Of a DNA stretch of 42,397 nt, positions 7,459 to 13,784 are shown piece by piece. The notes under the pieces were generated by a model. The model was not told the origin of the DNA and searched no databases. It was given only the letters and a program-made list of their open reading frames with translations. The position numbers and the translations under genes are program-made. The DNA comes from Candidatus Cacconaster stercorequi. Lineage in GTDB: Bacteria > Bacillota > Clostridia > Oscillospirales > Oscillospiraceae. The stretch is from NCBI GenBank assembly GCA_018064925.1, contig JAGHUH010000002.1, positions 1-42,397 on the forward strand, read 5' to 3'. The number at the start of each line of letters is the position of its first letter. Positions within the stretch are counted from its first letter, which is position 1.

Positions 7459-7513
7459 AATTTCTGATCGTTTACCAAAAAACTCATGAGCATTCGGTAA
7501 ACGATCAGAAATT
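7459..7513 (-). repeat. perfect 18-bp inverted repeat between precursor and CPBP gene (module 3)
   Basis: Arms AATTTCTGATCGTTTACC (7459-7476) and GGTAAACGATCAGAAATT (7496-7513) with a 19-nt loop. No T-run follows on the minus strand (ATAAATACAATAATAG). It lies 33 nt downstream of the precursor stop and upstream of the CPBP ribosome-binding site. Confidence 0.85.
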
Positions 7514-7546
7514 ACAGAAATCAACAGTTAGTTCTGTAGTTATAGC

Positions 7547-7762
7547 TTATTTTTTCTTGCGTTGCACCTGATAATCATCCAAAAAGCGATAACCATGCGC
7601 ATTATCAAGACACTTTTTATACAAATTAACAGCCATTCCGATAAGATAATCGCGTGCAAACCCGCCAAGAACTTCCGCGACCGCGCTCGTACCGCCGTCA
7701 ACTTCCATCATCTGCTCCCGATCCAATGTCTCAAAAGCACTCAGGTTCAAAGTCTTTTCCAT
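7547..7762 (-). CDS. double-glycine bacteriocin-like precursor (module 3)
   Basis: 71 aa. The leader MEKTLNLSAFETLDREQMM-EVDGG is identical to that of the precursor at 9650-9868. The predicted mature part is 47 residues, TSAVAEVLGGFARDYLIGMAV to a very basic end (QRKKK), with one Cys. An amphipathic N-terminal half and a basic tail fit a membrane-active class II-type peptide; an inner LGG is unlikely to be cut because the leader hydrophobic pattern precedes the first GG. AAAGGAG lies 7 nt before the ATG. Promoter dyad upstream, hairpin and CPBP gene downstream. No known bacteriocin family is recognised in the core. Confidence 0.87.
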   Translation of the reverse strand: MEKTLNLSAFETLDREQMMEVDGGTSAVAEVLGGFARDYLIGMAVNLYKKCLDNAHGYRFLDDYQVQRKKK

Positions 7763-7781
7763 GTTTTTCTCCTTTCGTGAA

Positions 7782-7840
7782 ATTATAATTTATATCAACT
7801 GCAATCTTTCGTAGGCCTCCAAAAGGTTGCAGCTGATACC
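7782..7840 (-). promoter_or_regulatory. promoter with long dyad upstream of module 3 precursor
   Basis: On the minus strand GGTATCAGCTGCAA (7840-7827), inner CTTTTGGAGGCCTACGAAAG, and the inverted half-site TTGCAGTTGATATAAA (to 7789). The outer halves are complementary over about 12 bp. TATAAA (7794-7789) or TATAAT (7787-7782) would serve as -10. Same layout as at 6002-6054 and 9892-9944. Confidence 0.5.
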
Positions 7841-7851
7841 GCTGTATGGAA

Positions 7852-8550
7852 TTACAAAATTGATGCTATTATGTTTGAAAAAGAGTGCAATATAATAGGA
7901 TAGTAAATATTGCCGCACTTTTCGTAATACTTGGCATAAAAGAAACCAGAGATCCCATACGGAATGATGTACCACATTTGTGAGGGATACCCATCAACTA
8001 CAGGGCCAAGCACATGAAGTAAGCCAAACGCCATTGAGGAAATAATATAAGCGAGAACTTTACTTTTTCTACTCAACGGTTTAAAAAGGCCAAGTCGGAA
8101 GACTACTTCCTCAATAATTGGCGCCAATATAACAATAAGTATTGTTATGATTGTACTGATCCATAGATTCCCGGAAAATTGAAGCGCATCTAACCCGCTT
8201 TCGTTCATCGGTTCGCTTAAGATTTGTATATCTATTACACGGGAACATATGCCATTTAAAACCGCCGACAACAAGTAGTATGGAATAAGCCATAAAAACT
8301 TCTTCGTTTTAGACCTCTTGCTTTCATGAATAAATAGCAGCCACTCTTCCTTAATAAATTCTTTTTTCCAGATAACTATCAAGACAATGGACAGCACATC
8401 AAAAAGCGCCATGAAAGCAACTCTAATCCATACCACATCCAAGAGCCTATTAAAAGGTTCAATAATCCGGCACAATATGAATGGCAATCCCCAATATGTT
8501 AAAAAAGGGATTATCGTTGTCCAGAAATATTTTTTATCGTTTTTTTTCAT
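7852..8550 (-). CDS. CPBP-family intramembrane protease, likely immunity protein (module 2)
   Basis: 232-aa polytopic protein with EExxxR (EEVVFR), FxxxH (FGLLH) and HxxxN (HSFSN). ATG at 8550 begins MKKNDKKYFW; the ribosome-binding site is weak, so expression may depend on coupling or on the hairpin 18 nt upstream. It follows the Ser/Thr-rich precursor at 8652-8906 and ends 12 nt before the dyad of module 3, so each module downstream has its own promoter. Role as immunity protein inferred from gene pairing, as for the other three copies. Sequence divergence between the four CPBP copies is large outside the motifs, consistent with each recognising its own peptide. Confidence 0.86.
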   Translation of the reverse strand: MKKNDKKYFWTTIIPFLTYWGLPFILCRIIEPFNRLLDVVWIRVAFMALFDVLSIVLIVIWKKEFIKEEWLLFIHESKRSKTKKFLWLIPYYLLSAVLNGICSRVIDIQILSEPMNESGLDALQFSGNLWISTIITILIVILAPIIEEVVFRLGLFKPLSRKSKVLAYIISSMAFGLLHVLGPVVDGYPSQMWYIIPYGISGFFYAKYYEKCGNIYYPIILHSFSNIIASIL

Positions 8551-8567
8551 AACTATAACGGTTTTGT

Positions 8568-8602
8568 AATCCGATGTGGGCTATATTAGCCCACATCGGA
8601 TT
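8568..8602 (-). repeat. perfect 16-bp inverted repeat between precursor and CPBP gene (module 2)
   Basis: Arms AATCCGATGTGGGCTA (8568-8583) and TAGCCCACATCGGATT (8587-8602) with a 3-nt loop. It is very stable and not followed by a T-run. Its sequence is unrelated to the hairpins of the other modules. Confidence 0.87.
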
Positions 8603-8651
8603 GCTGCGTTGGACTGACATTATTTAACCATACAAGGTCTCAATGTGAACA

Positions 8652-8906
8652 TTACCAAAGCCCTGCTGCTTTAGTTTGACCAAGGGTTTTCCCAATATCA
8701 AAAAATGCATCACGCCATGTATAGGTGCTGCTTTTTGTGGAGGATTTGGAGGATGTAGACTTGGTGGGGGTGTAGTCATCAATAAACTTGTAACCGCCAT
8801 CGACTTCCATCGCTTCACGGGAATCCAGCTCCGCGAAAGCGCCCGTATTCAGTTTCTTTTCCGTGGTAAGCTTAAATTGGATAACAAATACTGTCACACT
8901 TTTCAT
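8652..8906 (-). CDS. double-glycine precursor with lost original start (module 2)
   Basis: 84 aa if read from ATG 8906. Residues 15-38 are the familiar leader (TEKKLNTGAFAELDSREAM-EVDGG), but where the other precursors have ATG GAA AAG this one has ACG GAA AAG, so the usual start codon is gone. The extra 14 residues (MKSVTVFVIQFKLT) form a hydrophobic extension. ATG 8906 lies 5 nt after the stop of the upstream CPBP gene, with GAGGG 11 nt before, so translation is probably coupled; no dyad promoter is present. The 46-residue core is Ser/Thr/Lys-rich in its middle (TPTKSTSSKSSTKSSTYTW) and lacks Cys. It may be a decayed or a re-started precursor. Confidence 0.7.
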   Translation of the reverse strand: MKSVTVFVIQFKLTTEKKLNTGAFAELDSREAMEVDGGYKFIDDYTPTKSTSSKSSTKSSTYTWRDAFFDIGKTLGQTKAAGLW

Positions 8907-8911
8907 GTTTC

Positions 8912-9568
8912 TCAATTCCCTCGCATCAACAAAAACTGAGCCCCCACAACAAGCGCATTATTTACTGCGTGAGCAAATGTAACCAATGCGAGGTTATCGC
9001 TTTTCTCATAAATAACACCAAATATAATGCCCGCGATAAAATAAGGAAAGAAATCTATTGAAAATCCACTATGAAACAAACCAAAGAGGCATCCACTCAC
9101 AACAATTGCAAATTGCTTGCTATACCTCATATTGCCTGTCCCTATTGTTCCTTGAATAATGTATCTAAACACGACTTCTTCGGTTATCGGTTTAAGGAAA
9201 ATAGTAGATAGAAGAATCGGAACGGGTAGCAAATTGAAAGATGCTTTAAAACTCATTTGGTTAGAGGTGGTATTATGGGTTATGTGCATAATCAGCGCAG
9301 AAGTTAACAGGTTGGTCGCAAGCACGACAATCACAGAAAGCATTAAGGAACGCAAGAATTTTTTGCCACGCTTAATTCCATCGCGAAGAACATCCCAGTA
9401 TAAAACATACGCACTTCCGCCTATGAGGGTGCTGATAAGTAGCGTGATGTAAGTCGTTGCAGTCTCCTCTGGTATATTGTCCATAGCACATGCGACAACA
9501 AAAGAAACGACATATGCCGCTATTATTGCGCACATCATGATTAAGTTACGGTTTTTGATATTACGCAT
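8912..9568 (-). CDS. CPBP-family intramembrane protease, likely immunity protein (module 1)
   Basis: 218-aa polytopic protein with EExxxR (EEVVFR), FxxxH (FGLFH) and HxxxN (HAVNN). ATG 9568 (MRNIKNRN) is preferred; a TTG at 9580 is in frame but has AAAGG directly against it. It sits downstream of the 72-aa precursor and the 21-bp hairpin. Its last 20 residues (HAVNNALVVGAQFLLMRGN) are the closest match to the CPBP fossil before the exporter, so that fossil came from a copy of this gene. The precursor of module 2 begins 5 nt after its stop. Immunity role inferred. Confidence 0.86.
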   Translation of the reverse strand: MRNIKNRNLIMMCAIIAAYVVSFVVACAMDNIPEETATTYITLLISTLIGGSAYVLYWDVLRDGIKRGKKFLRSLMLSVIVVLATNLLTSALIMHITHNTTSNQMSFKASFNLLPVPILLSTIFLKPITEEVVFRYIIQGTIGTGNMRYSKQFAIVVSGCLFGLFHSGFSIDFFPYFIAGIIFGVIYEKSDNLALVTFAHAVNNALVVGAQFLLMRGN

Positions 9569-9593
9569 TACTGACTTCAACCTTTCGCTTGCT

Positions 9594-9639
9594 GGTCAAT
9601 AAGTATAGTGGCGATATTTCGCCACTATACTTATTGACC
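9594..9639 (-). repeat. perfect 21-bp inverted repeat between precursor and CPBP gene (module 1)
   Basis: The left arm (9594-9614, beginning GGTCAATAAGTATAG) and the right arm (9619-9639, ending ATACTTATTGACC) are exact complements with a 4-nt loop. It begins 11 nt after the precursor stop on the minus strand and has no following T-run. Confidence 0.9.
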
Positions 9640-9649
9640 CAAATCGTCA

Positions 9650-9868
9650 TTATCTACAATAGATTTTCCACAGAGCTGTATTTCTACACGGGTCGTTAGG
9701 CTGAACGCCCCAGTTGGCTTTGTTCTTCCACGCTGCCTTTGCGATGTCATACGCAAGGCCGCCGCCAAAAATCTTGACGATTTCAGTCAGAGGGTTGCCG
9801 CCGTCAACTTCCATCATCTGCTCCCGATCCAAAGTCTCAAAAGCACTCAGGTTCAAAGTCTTTTCCAT
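9650..9868 (-). CDS. double-glycine bacteriocin-like precursor (module 1)
   Basis: 72 aa. Leader MEKTLNLSAFETLDREQMM-EVDGG, then a 48-residue core starting NPLTEIVKIFGGG and ending DPCRNTALWKIYCR. Two Cys near the C-terminus (12 residues apart) could form a disulfide; the N-terminal half is an amphipathic, Gly-containing helix. ATG 9868 has AAAGGAG 7 nt upstream. It is the first gene after the divergent promoter region shared with the response regulator and has the clearest promoter of the modules. Its C-terminal segment is duplicated as a fossil at 4766-4826, so a second copy once stood next to the exporter. Confidence 0.88.
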   Translation of the reverse strand: MEKTLNLSAFETLDREQMMEVDGGNPLTEIVKIFGGGLAYDIAKAAWKNKANWGVQPNDPCRNTALWKIYCR

Positions 9869-9891
9869 GATGTATCTCCTTTGCAAAATGT

Positions 9892-9944
9892 ATTATATCA
9901 AACGCAAATCACCGTGTCGACCCAGTTCTTTGCAGTTGATATCC
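9892..9944 (-). promoter_or_regulatory. promoter and dyad of module 1 precursor
   Basis: On the minus strand -35 TCGACA (9920-9915), 17-bp spacer, -10 TATAAT (9897-9892). The dyad GATATCAACTGCAAA (from 9943) and TTTGCGTTTGATAT (9908-9895) overlaps the promoter; 12 of 14 positions pair. The -35 region GGTCGACAC resembles part of a Spo0A box (TGTCGAA) on the opposite strand. The gene and the divergently transcribed regulator share this interval. Confidence 0.6.
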
Positions 9945-9980
9945 TAATGTCATAATAGGATAAAAAGCTTAAAATCGGTA

Positions 9981-10041
9981 TTCGTTTTCTTCGTTGTTTT
10001 TCGTTGGAAATTGTTGCTTTTCGTTGGATATTTGCTATAAT
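9981..10041 (+). promoter_or_regulatory. promoter of the response regulator with 10-bp-phased TTCGTTG repeats
   Basis: TTCGTTG occurs at 9990, 10000 and 10020, with a degenerate ATTGTTG at 10010 and TTCGTTT at 9981, so the unit repeats with one helical turn. An extended -10 (TGCTATAAT, hexamer 10036-10041) and a possible -35 TTGCTT (10014-10019, spacer 16) lie inside or just after the array. Repeats on one face of the DNA suggest cooperative binding by a regulator, perhaps the encoded one. Confidence 0.6.
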
Positions 10042-10061
10042 GCAAAAAGAGGTGATGCGTT

Positions 10062-10847
10062 ATGGAAAAACCGTTATCTATTCTTCTGGTGGAAGACGAT
10101 GCCAATACCTGCCAGGAAATCATCCGTTATATAGATGATTTGGATGATGCAGTTTTAGTTGATGTGACCAACAATTCAATGAAAGCGGAACGGATCATCC
10201 GTGACAGTTTGCCGGATGCCGTCATTCTTGACTTGGAGCTGCACTACGGCGGCGGCAGCGGCATCTCCTTGCTGCAAGCCTTGCAGCAGGACACGCCTCC
10301 GCGTATGCCATATATCCTTGTTACCACCAATAATTCCAGCGCTATTACATACGAGGCGGCCCGTCAATCCGGTGCCGATTACATTTTCTCTAAGCATCAG
10401 GCAGACTACTCGTCAAAAGCCGCGGTTGACTTTTTGCGGGCATTGAAAAATATTATTCAGAGCAACGCTGCCCTCAACGCGAGCAGCAAAGCCGCAGAAG
10501 AAAGCTCGCTGCAAAAAAGTAAGCGCCTCTCCCGCAGGATCTGCGCAGAGCTGGATCGTGTTGGCATCAGCCCCAAGGCAACGGGATATTCCTATTTAGT
10601 TGACGCGATTCAAATGATTACTGTGGCTCCCACACAAAATCTTTGCAGTATCATCGGGCAAAAATACGGAAAGACGGAATCCAGCGTAGAACGCGCCATG
10701 CAAAATGCTATTGCTAAAGCTTGGCGGACAACTCCTATTGACGATTTGTTGAAATATTACACGGCCAAAATCCGTTCGGATAAGGGAGTCCCTACCATCA
10801 CAGAGTTTATCTACTATTATGCTAACAAACTCAAAAACGAGTATTAA
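10062..10847 (+). CDS. Spo0A-type response regulator
   Basis: 261 aa. Receiver domain 1-130 with acidic pocket Glu11/Asp12/Asp13, phosphoryl site Asp57 (VILDLEL), Thr88/89 and Lys111. The C-terminal domain (about 155-261) carries the Spo0A DNA-binding pattern: LDRVGISPKATGYSYLVDAI, KYGKTESSVERAMQNAIAKAW, then GVPTITEFIYYYANKL. GAGGTG lies 7 nt before ATG 10062. True Spo0A is a housekeeping gene; this copy beside peptide, exporter and kinase genes is more likely the pathway-specific regulator of the locus. Likely targets are the dyad promoters of the precursors and its own repeat array. It is transcribed away from the peptide genes. Confidence 0.85.
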   Translation: MEKPLSILLVEDDANTCQEIIRYIDDLDDAVLVDVTNNSMKAERIIRDSLPDAVILDLELHYGGGSGISLLQALQQDTPPRMPYILVTTNNSSAITYEAARQSGADYIFSKHQADYSSKAAVDFLRALKNIIQSNAALNASSKAAEESSLQKSKRLSRRICAELDRVGISPKATGYSYLVDAIQMITVAPTQNLCSIIGQKYGKTESSVERAMQNAIAKAWRTTPIDDLLKYYTAKIRSDKGVPTITEFIYYYANKLKNEY

Positions 10848-10883
10848 AAAAGCAGGTCAGCTATGCCTGCGCGATAGCTGACC
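10845..10883 (-). terminator. terminator of the 14-codon gene, overlapping the regulator's 3' end
   Basis: Arms GGTCAGCTAT (10855-10864) and ATAGCTGACC (10874-10883), followed on the minus strand by GCTTTTTTAA. The T-run orientation shows that it mainly ends leftward transcription coming from 10939; on the plus strand only CCTTGCATTTTG follows, a weaker tail for the regulator mRNA. Confidence 0.7.
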
Positions 10884-10894
10884 CTTGCATTTTG

Positions 10895-10939
10895 TTAAAT
10901 ACCAAATTTTCCACTGATCCAATCCCAAAGCCAATTCAT
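10895..10939 (-). CDS. 14-residue Trp-rich peptide gene between regulator and kinase
   Basis: Encodes MNWLWDWISGKFGI. It has a near-perfect ribosome-binding site (AAAGGAG, 7 nt before ATG) and a strong terminator 12 nt after its stop, so it forms a minimal complete transcription unit on the strand opposite to its two neighbours. There is no leader or GG motif. The short, Trp-rich, amphipathic peptide could act on the membrane or as a signal sensed by the kinase encoded at 11052; that is inference. The 16 nt around the start match those of the ORF at 4839-4925. No known family is recognised. Confidence 0.45.
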   Translation of the reverse strand: MNWLWDWISGKFGI

Positions 10940-11051
10940 AAGAATTCTCCTTTCTTTTTTTCTATGAGTGTAGGAGAATTTCTCTAAAACTTATATTTGT
11001 TCACAGGTGTGGTTTCTTGTCGGTTTTCATTGCTTTTTGTGGTGAGTAAAT

Positions 11052-12467
11052 ATGCTGATAACTTTCGTAAAGCATCTTTTCATTATCGGATGCAGTACTT
11101 ATATAACCCCAAAAATTCTCAACAAAAAATGCTCATGGAGAGTAATCATTCTTCTGAGTTGTGCCGGCCTGATGTCTGCCGGCCTGATGATGCCGCTTCG
11201 GCAGGTGATGCGGCCAGCCAGCACTATCATCATGGTCGCCGTATCTATCATTGTCACAAAAGTTATTTACGGCCTTGAGATAGATATTTCCATTACCGCA
11301 ACGATTATCAGTTATGGCATTAGTTATATATCTTACCTTCTCGGAATAATCCTTTTGGGTTCAATATTTAGCATTATCGGCTATCATCCGGATAGGGTGG
11401 ATTTGCTTTCTACAGGTATCGTCGGCAGTATTCAAGCGGTGCTTACCATTTTGCTGTTTCGTATCAAACGACTACGCCATGGTTTCCCGTTTCTTTTGGA
11501 CTCCAGATATGGCGATCTGGGGGTTTATCTCAGCACAACTATTTTAGTGATTGTCTCCTTTTTGGGGGTCAAATCAGAGTCACAGTATATTGTCGCAGTT
11601 CTTTTTTCCGTACTTCTTATCTGCGGCTTGGTTTTGTGGTTTTGGTGGAAGAAGCGCATCACAAAAGAATATTTGGAGCAACTGCGGCAAAAGGAGCGGC
11701 AAGAACTTCAGGCAATCATTTCATCAAAGGATGACGAGATTGCTATGTTGAAAAAAGAAAACGAGACTTTTTCCAAAATCATCCACAAGGACAATAAACT
11801 GATTCCTGCTATGGAGTTAGCTGTAAAAGAGACTCTATGCGCCGTAGCGCATAACAATGATCCGGATGAGCGAATTCTGCGGGCTGAAAAGATGCTCGCG
11901 CAATTAGAATCTGTTTCTGCCGAGAGAACTGGTATTGTTAGTAATTATGAACATACTGACCATAGACTGCCATCTACAGGTGTTTTGACTTTTGATGCGT
12001 TGTTTTCCTATATGCTATATAAAGCCAGCGCAAAGGATGTATCTTTGGAACTGGATTTTGATGAAACTGTCAACGAATTGATTCCGAAAGTCATTTCTCC
12101 AGAAGATGCTTCAACCTTGTTAGCCGATCTTCTGGAGAATGCCATCATTGCCGCCGGAGAAAATAATCAGAATAGATGCGTCCGTGTAGAATTTATTAAG
12201 AAAGATACATATCCTTGTATCTGTATTAGCGACACCGGCAGTCCTTTCCCGGATAAAGTGAAGCAAAACTGGGGAATACAGCGTGTGACCACCCATGCAG
12301 ACAGTGGTGGCAGCGGAATTGGCATGATGACCACTTACGAAATCTGCAAGCAGTATTGTGCCAGCTTTTTGGTCAGTAATTTTGAGGTTGGTGAAATGTA
12401 CACAAAATGCGTATCAGTCTGCTTTGACGGCGCAGGACGCTGTTCTTTTGGGAATACGTCCAAATAG
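11052..12467 (+). CDS. GHKL (AgrC-like) sensor histidine kinase
   Basis: 471 aa. The N-terminal half has about six membrane helices (to about residue 200, ending VLFSVLLICGLVLWFWWKKR), then a coiled coil (about 205-250), a phosphoacceptor region IIHKDNKLIPAM like the HxxxN site of HPK10 kinases, and a C-terminal GHKL ATPase with N-box LLADLLENAIIAA, G1 ISDTGSPFP and G2 GGSGIGMMTTYEI. Such kinases commonly sense exported peptides. ATG 11052 follows GGTGAG by 5 nt, and a TGA just upstream in frame excludes a longer protein. It is probably the partner of the Spo0A-type regulator 204 bp upstream and controls peptide production. Confidence 0.85.
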   Translation: MLITFVKHLFIIGCSTYITPKILNKKCSWRVIILLSCAGLMSAGLMMPLRQVMRPASTIIMVAVSIIVTKVIYGLEIDISITATIISYGISYISYLLGIILLGSIFSIIGYHPDRVDLLSTGIVGSIQAVLTILLFRIKRLRHGFPFLLDSRYGDLGVYLSTTILVIVSFLGVKSESQYIVAVLFSVLLICGLVLWFWWKKRITKEYLEQLRQKERQELQAIISSKDDEIAMLKKENETFSKIIHKDNKLIPAMELAVKETLCAVAHNNDPDERILRAEKMLAQLESVSAERTGIVSNYEHTDHRLPSTGVLTFDALFSYMLYKASAKDVSLELDFDETVNELIPKVISPEDASTLLADLLENAIIAAGENNQNRCVRVEFIKKDTYPCICISDTGSPFPDKVKQNWGIQRVTTHADSGGSGIGMMTTYEICKQYCASFLVSNFEVGEMYTKCVSVCFDGAGRCSFGNTSK

Positions 12468-12717
12468 GTAATAAAAATACTCGTCGACAGCATGCCGACG
12501 AGTATTTTTTACTCATTTTGCAAAAATGACATAGATAATCCAACCACGCAGCATACAAATCCACTGTAGCTATGCCGATTACACCGTCAGGCAGCGGTGT
12601 GATTTCTCGCGTTGACTGGCTTGATGGAACAAAGAATGCCGCGCCGGATTGTGTCGCTGCAATCGCCAGCTGCCTTTCAGTCGGTGTAATCGCAACGAAG
12701 ACTTTCTTCTTTCTCAT
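12373..12717 (-). CDS. 114-aa hypothetical protein, probably with a non-native C-terminus
   Basis: ATG 12717 follows AAAGG and overlaps the end of the helix-turn-helix gene by about 40 bp. The first 60 or so residues (MRKKKVFVAITPTERQLAIAA, then PLPDGVIGIATVDLYAAWLDYL) look like a soluble protein. From about 12510 the frame runs through the kinase terminator and antisense to the end of the kinase gene, so the C-terminus is likely accidental and the gene truncated by a rearrangement. No family is recognised. Confidence 0.4.
   Translation of the reverse strand: MRKKKVFVAITPTERQLAIAATQSGAAFFVPSSQSTREITPLPDGVIGIATVDLYAAWLDYLCHFCKMSKKYSSACCRRVFLLPIWTYSQKNSVLRRQSRLIRILCTFHQPQNY
12474..12510 (+). 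terminator. intrinsic terminator of the kinase gene
   Basis: 13-bp arms AAAATACTCGTCG (12474-12486) and CGACGAGTATTTT (12496-12508), 9-nt loop, T-run to 12510; it starts 7 nt after the kinase stop. Confidence 0.85.
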
Positions 12718-13309
12718 TCCTTTTACCTTTGTCGTTCCACCTGGTCAGTTCCCAAAGCATATCGACATGCTCACGGGATTTGCGGTTGGTGCTGTTGTAT
12801 TCATCTGAGCAAAGCCAATCGACGAGATAGCATTTCGGGATCATATACTTCTGCGGAAGTACAAGCGCACGGAGCTTGCCGAGCCTGATCCACTGACTGA
12901 CAGTGCGGCGGTTGTAGCCGGTAAAGCTTACGATATCTGCGATATCGACCACATCCGGCTGAGAAGAAAGCTTGCTTTCATAGTAACGGCGTACTTTCTT
13001 TCTATCTATAGCCAGATCCGGTAGAATACGGATTTTATATGGTTTTACAGTGGCAGAGCCGTATTTATACCAATTCTTTGGTGCTATGTATTTTTCGGGA
13101 TTGACCTCGCGGTCATTCATAAAGGCGATCACATCACTCTTTTTGATGCTGTAACAGCGTGTTTTCTTTCCGGTGCAGGTATGAGGGATGAGATTAAACT
13201 GCAGCAGATACAGCGCTGTTTTCTTGCTGATATGGCAAGCAATGCGCATCTGCTCCTTGTTCATGATTTCAGGGTATTTCTTAAATTCCTTGGCATTGTA
13301 TTTCATCAT
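12677..13309 (-). CDS. helix-turn-helix (excisionase-like) protein of a mobile element
   Basis: 210 aa from ATG 13309 (AAAGGAG immediately upstream); longer frames to 13456 have no ribosome-binding site. Two helix-turn-helix-like segments are visible: residues about 15-55 (MNKEQMRIACHISKKTALYLL, then TRCYSIKKSDVIAFM) and about 120-165 (VVDIADIVSFTGYNRRTVSQW, then IPKCYLVDWL). The pattern 'pick a residue set, then a column entry naming a helix' is that of MerR/excisionase-type DNA-binding domains found on clostridial integrative elements. It is basic throughout. Overlap with the following ORF suggests an operon. Target unknown. Confidence 0.6.
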   Translation of the reverse strand: MMKYNAKEFKKYPEIMNKEQMRIACHISKKTALYLLQFNLIPHTCTGKKTRCYSIKKSDVIAFMNDREVNPEKYIAPKNWYKYGSATVKPYKIRILPDLAIDRKKVRRYYESKLSSQPDVVDIADIVSFTGYNRRTVSQWIRLGKLRALVLPQKYMIPKCYLVDWLCSDEYNSTNRKSREHVDMLWELTRWNDKGKRNEKEESLRCDYTD

Positions 13310-13784
13310 TTTACTCCTTTCAGCTTGGCCCGAAAAGGTAAAATATGGATATTTCGGAGATTTGGGGCGTTTTTTCTTGCATTTATCCGGGAGACTGCCC
13401 GTAAGGCTATACAGAGCAAGGTTTTTCTTCTTGCGTATTTTCTTGCAAACGTGCAAAAAATTAGCCGTTTTTGAGTATTTCCCATTTCCATTTGAACTCT
13501 GGATTTTTCTGTTTTGAAACTGGTCAATACTGGCCGTCTTGTCTACAAGTCATTGTGGCGCAAGGCTTTTCAGCGTTTTCGAAAATGCCGCATCTGACCA
13601 CAACGGACACGGAAATGCCAACTTCTCTTAAGACTCGAAATGTCGAGAAGCTCTGGCTGATACGTCCGCACGATTTCTTTTTCTTGCAATCACAAGGGAA
13701 AGCTCGAATTTAGAAATTTCCGAGTGTTCTTGCGTGCTTTTCTTGCAAACGTTCTGAGCAGTTTGTCGGAGTTCAATTTTATAT
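13310..13784. other. intergenic region with a 25-bp direct repeat
   Basis: No convincing gene is present. The main structure is a near-identical direct repeat: TTCTTGCGTATTTTCTTGC plus AAACGT (13428-13452) and the same with GC for A and one base more (13727-13752), 299 bp apart. The second copy ends 33 bp before the tRNA gene. It may hold the tRNA promoter and the promoter of the helix-turn-helix operon; neither has good consensus boxes. Confidence 0.4.

Noticed and set aside
9594-9639. The 21-bp inverted repeat as an ordinary terminator
   Set aside because: No T-run follows on either strand and the downstream CPBP gene appears to depend on read-through.
9990-10026. TTCGTTG repeats as a CRISPR array
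   Set aside because: The unit is only 7 bp with 3-bp gaps and sits on a promoter; no spacer-repeat structure or cas gene is present anywhere in the window.
1-12500. Prophage
   Set aside because: No structural, packaging or lysis genes; the only mobile genes are tnpV, an integrase remnant and a helix-turn-helix protein.
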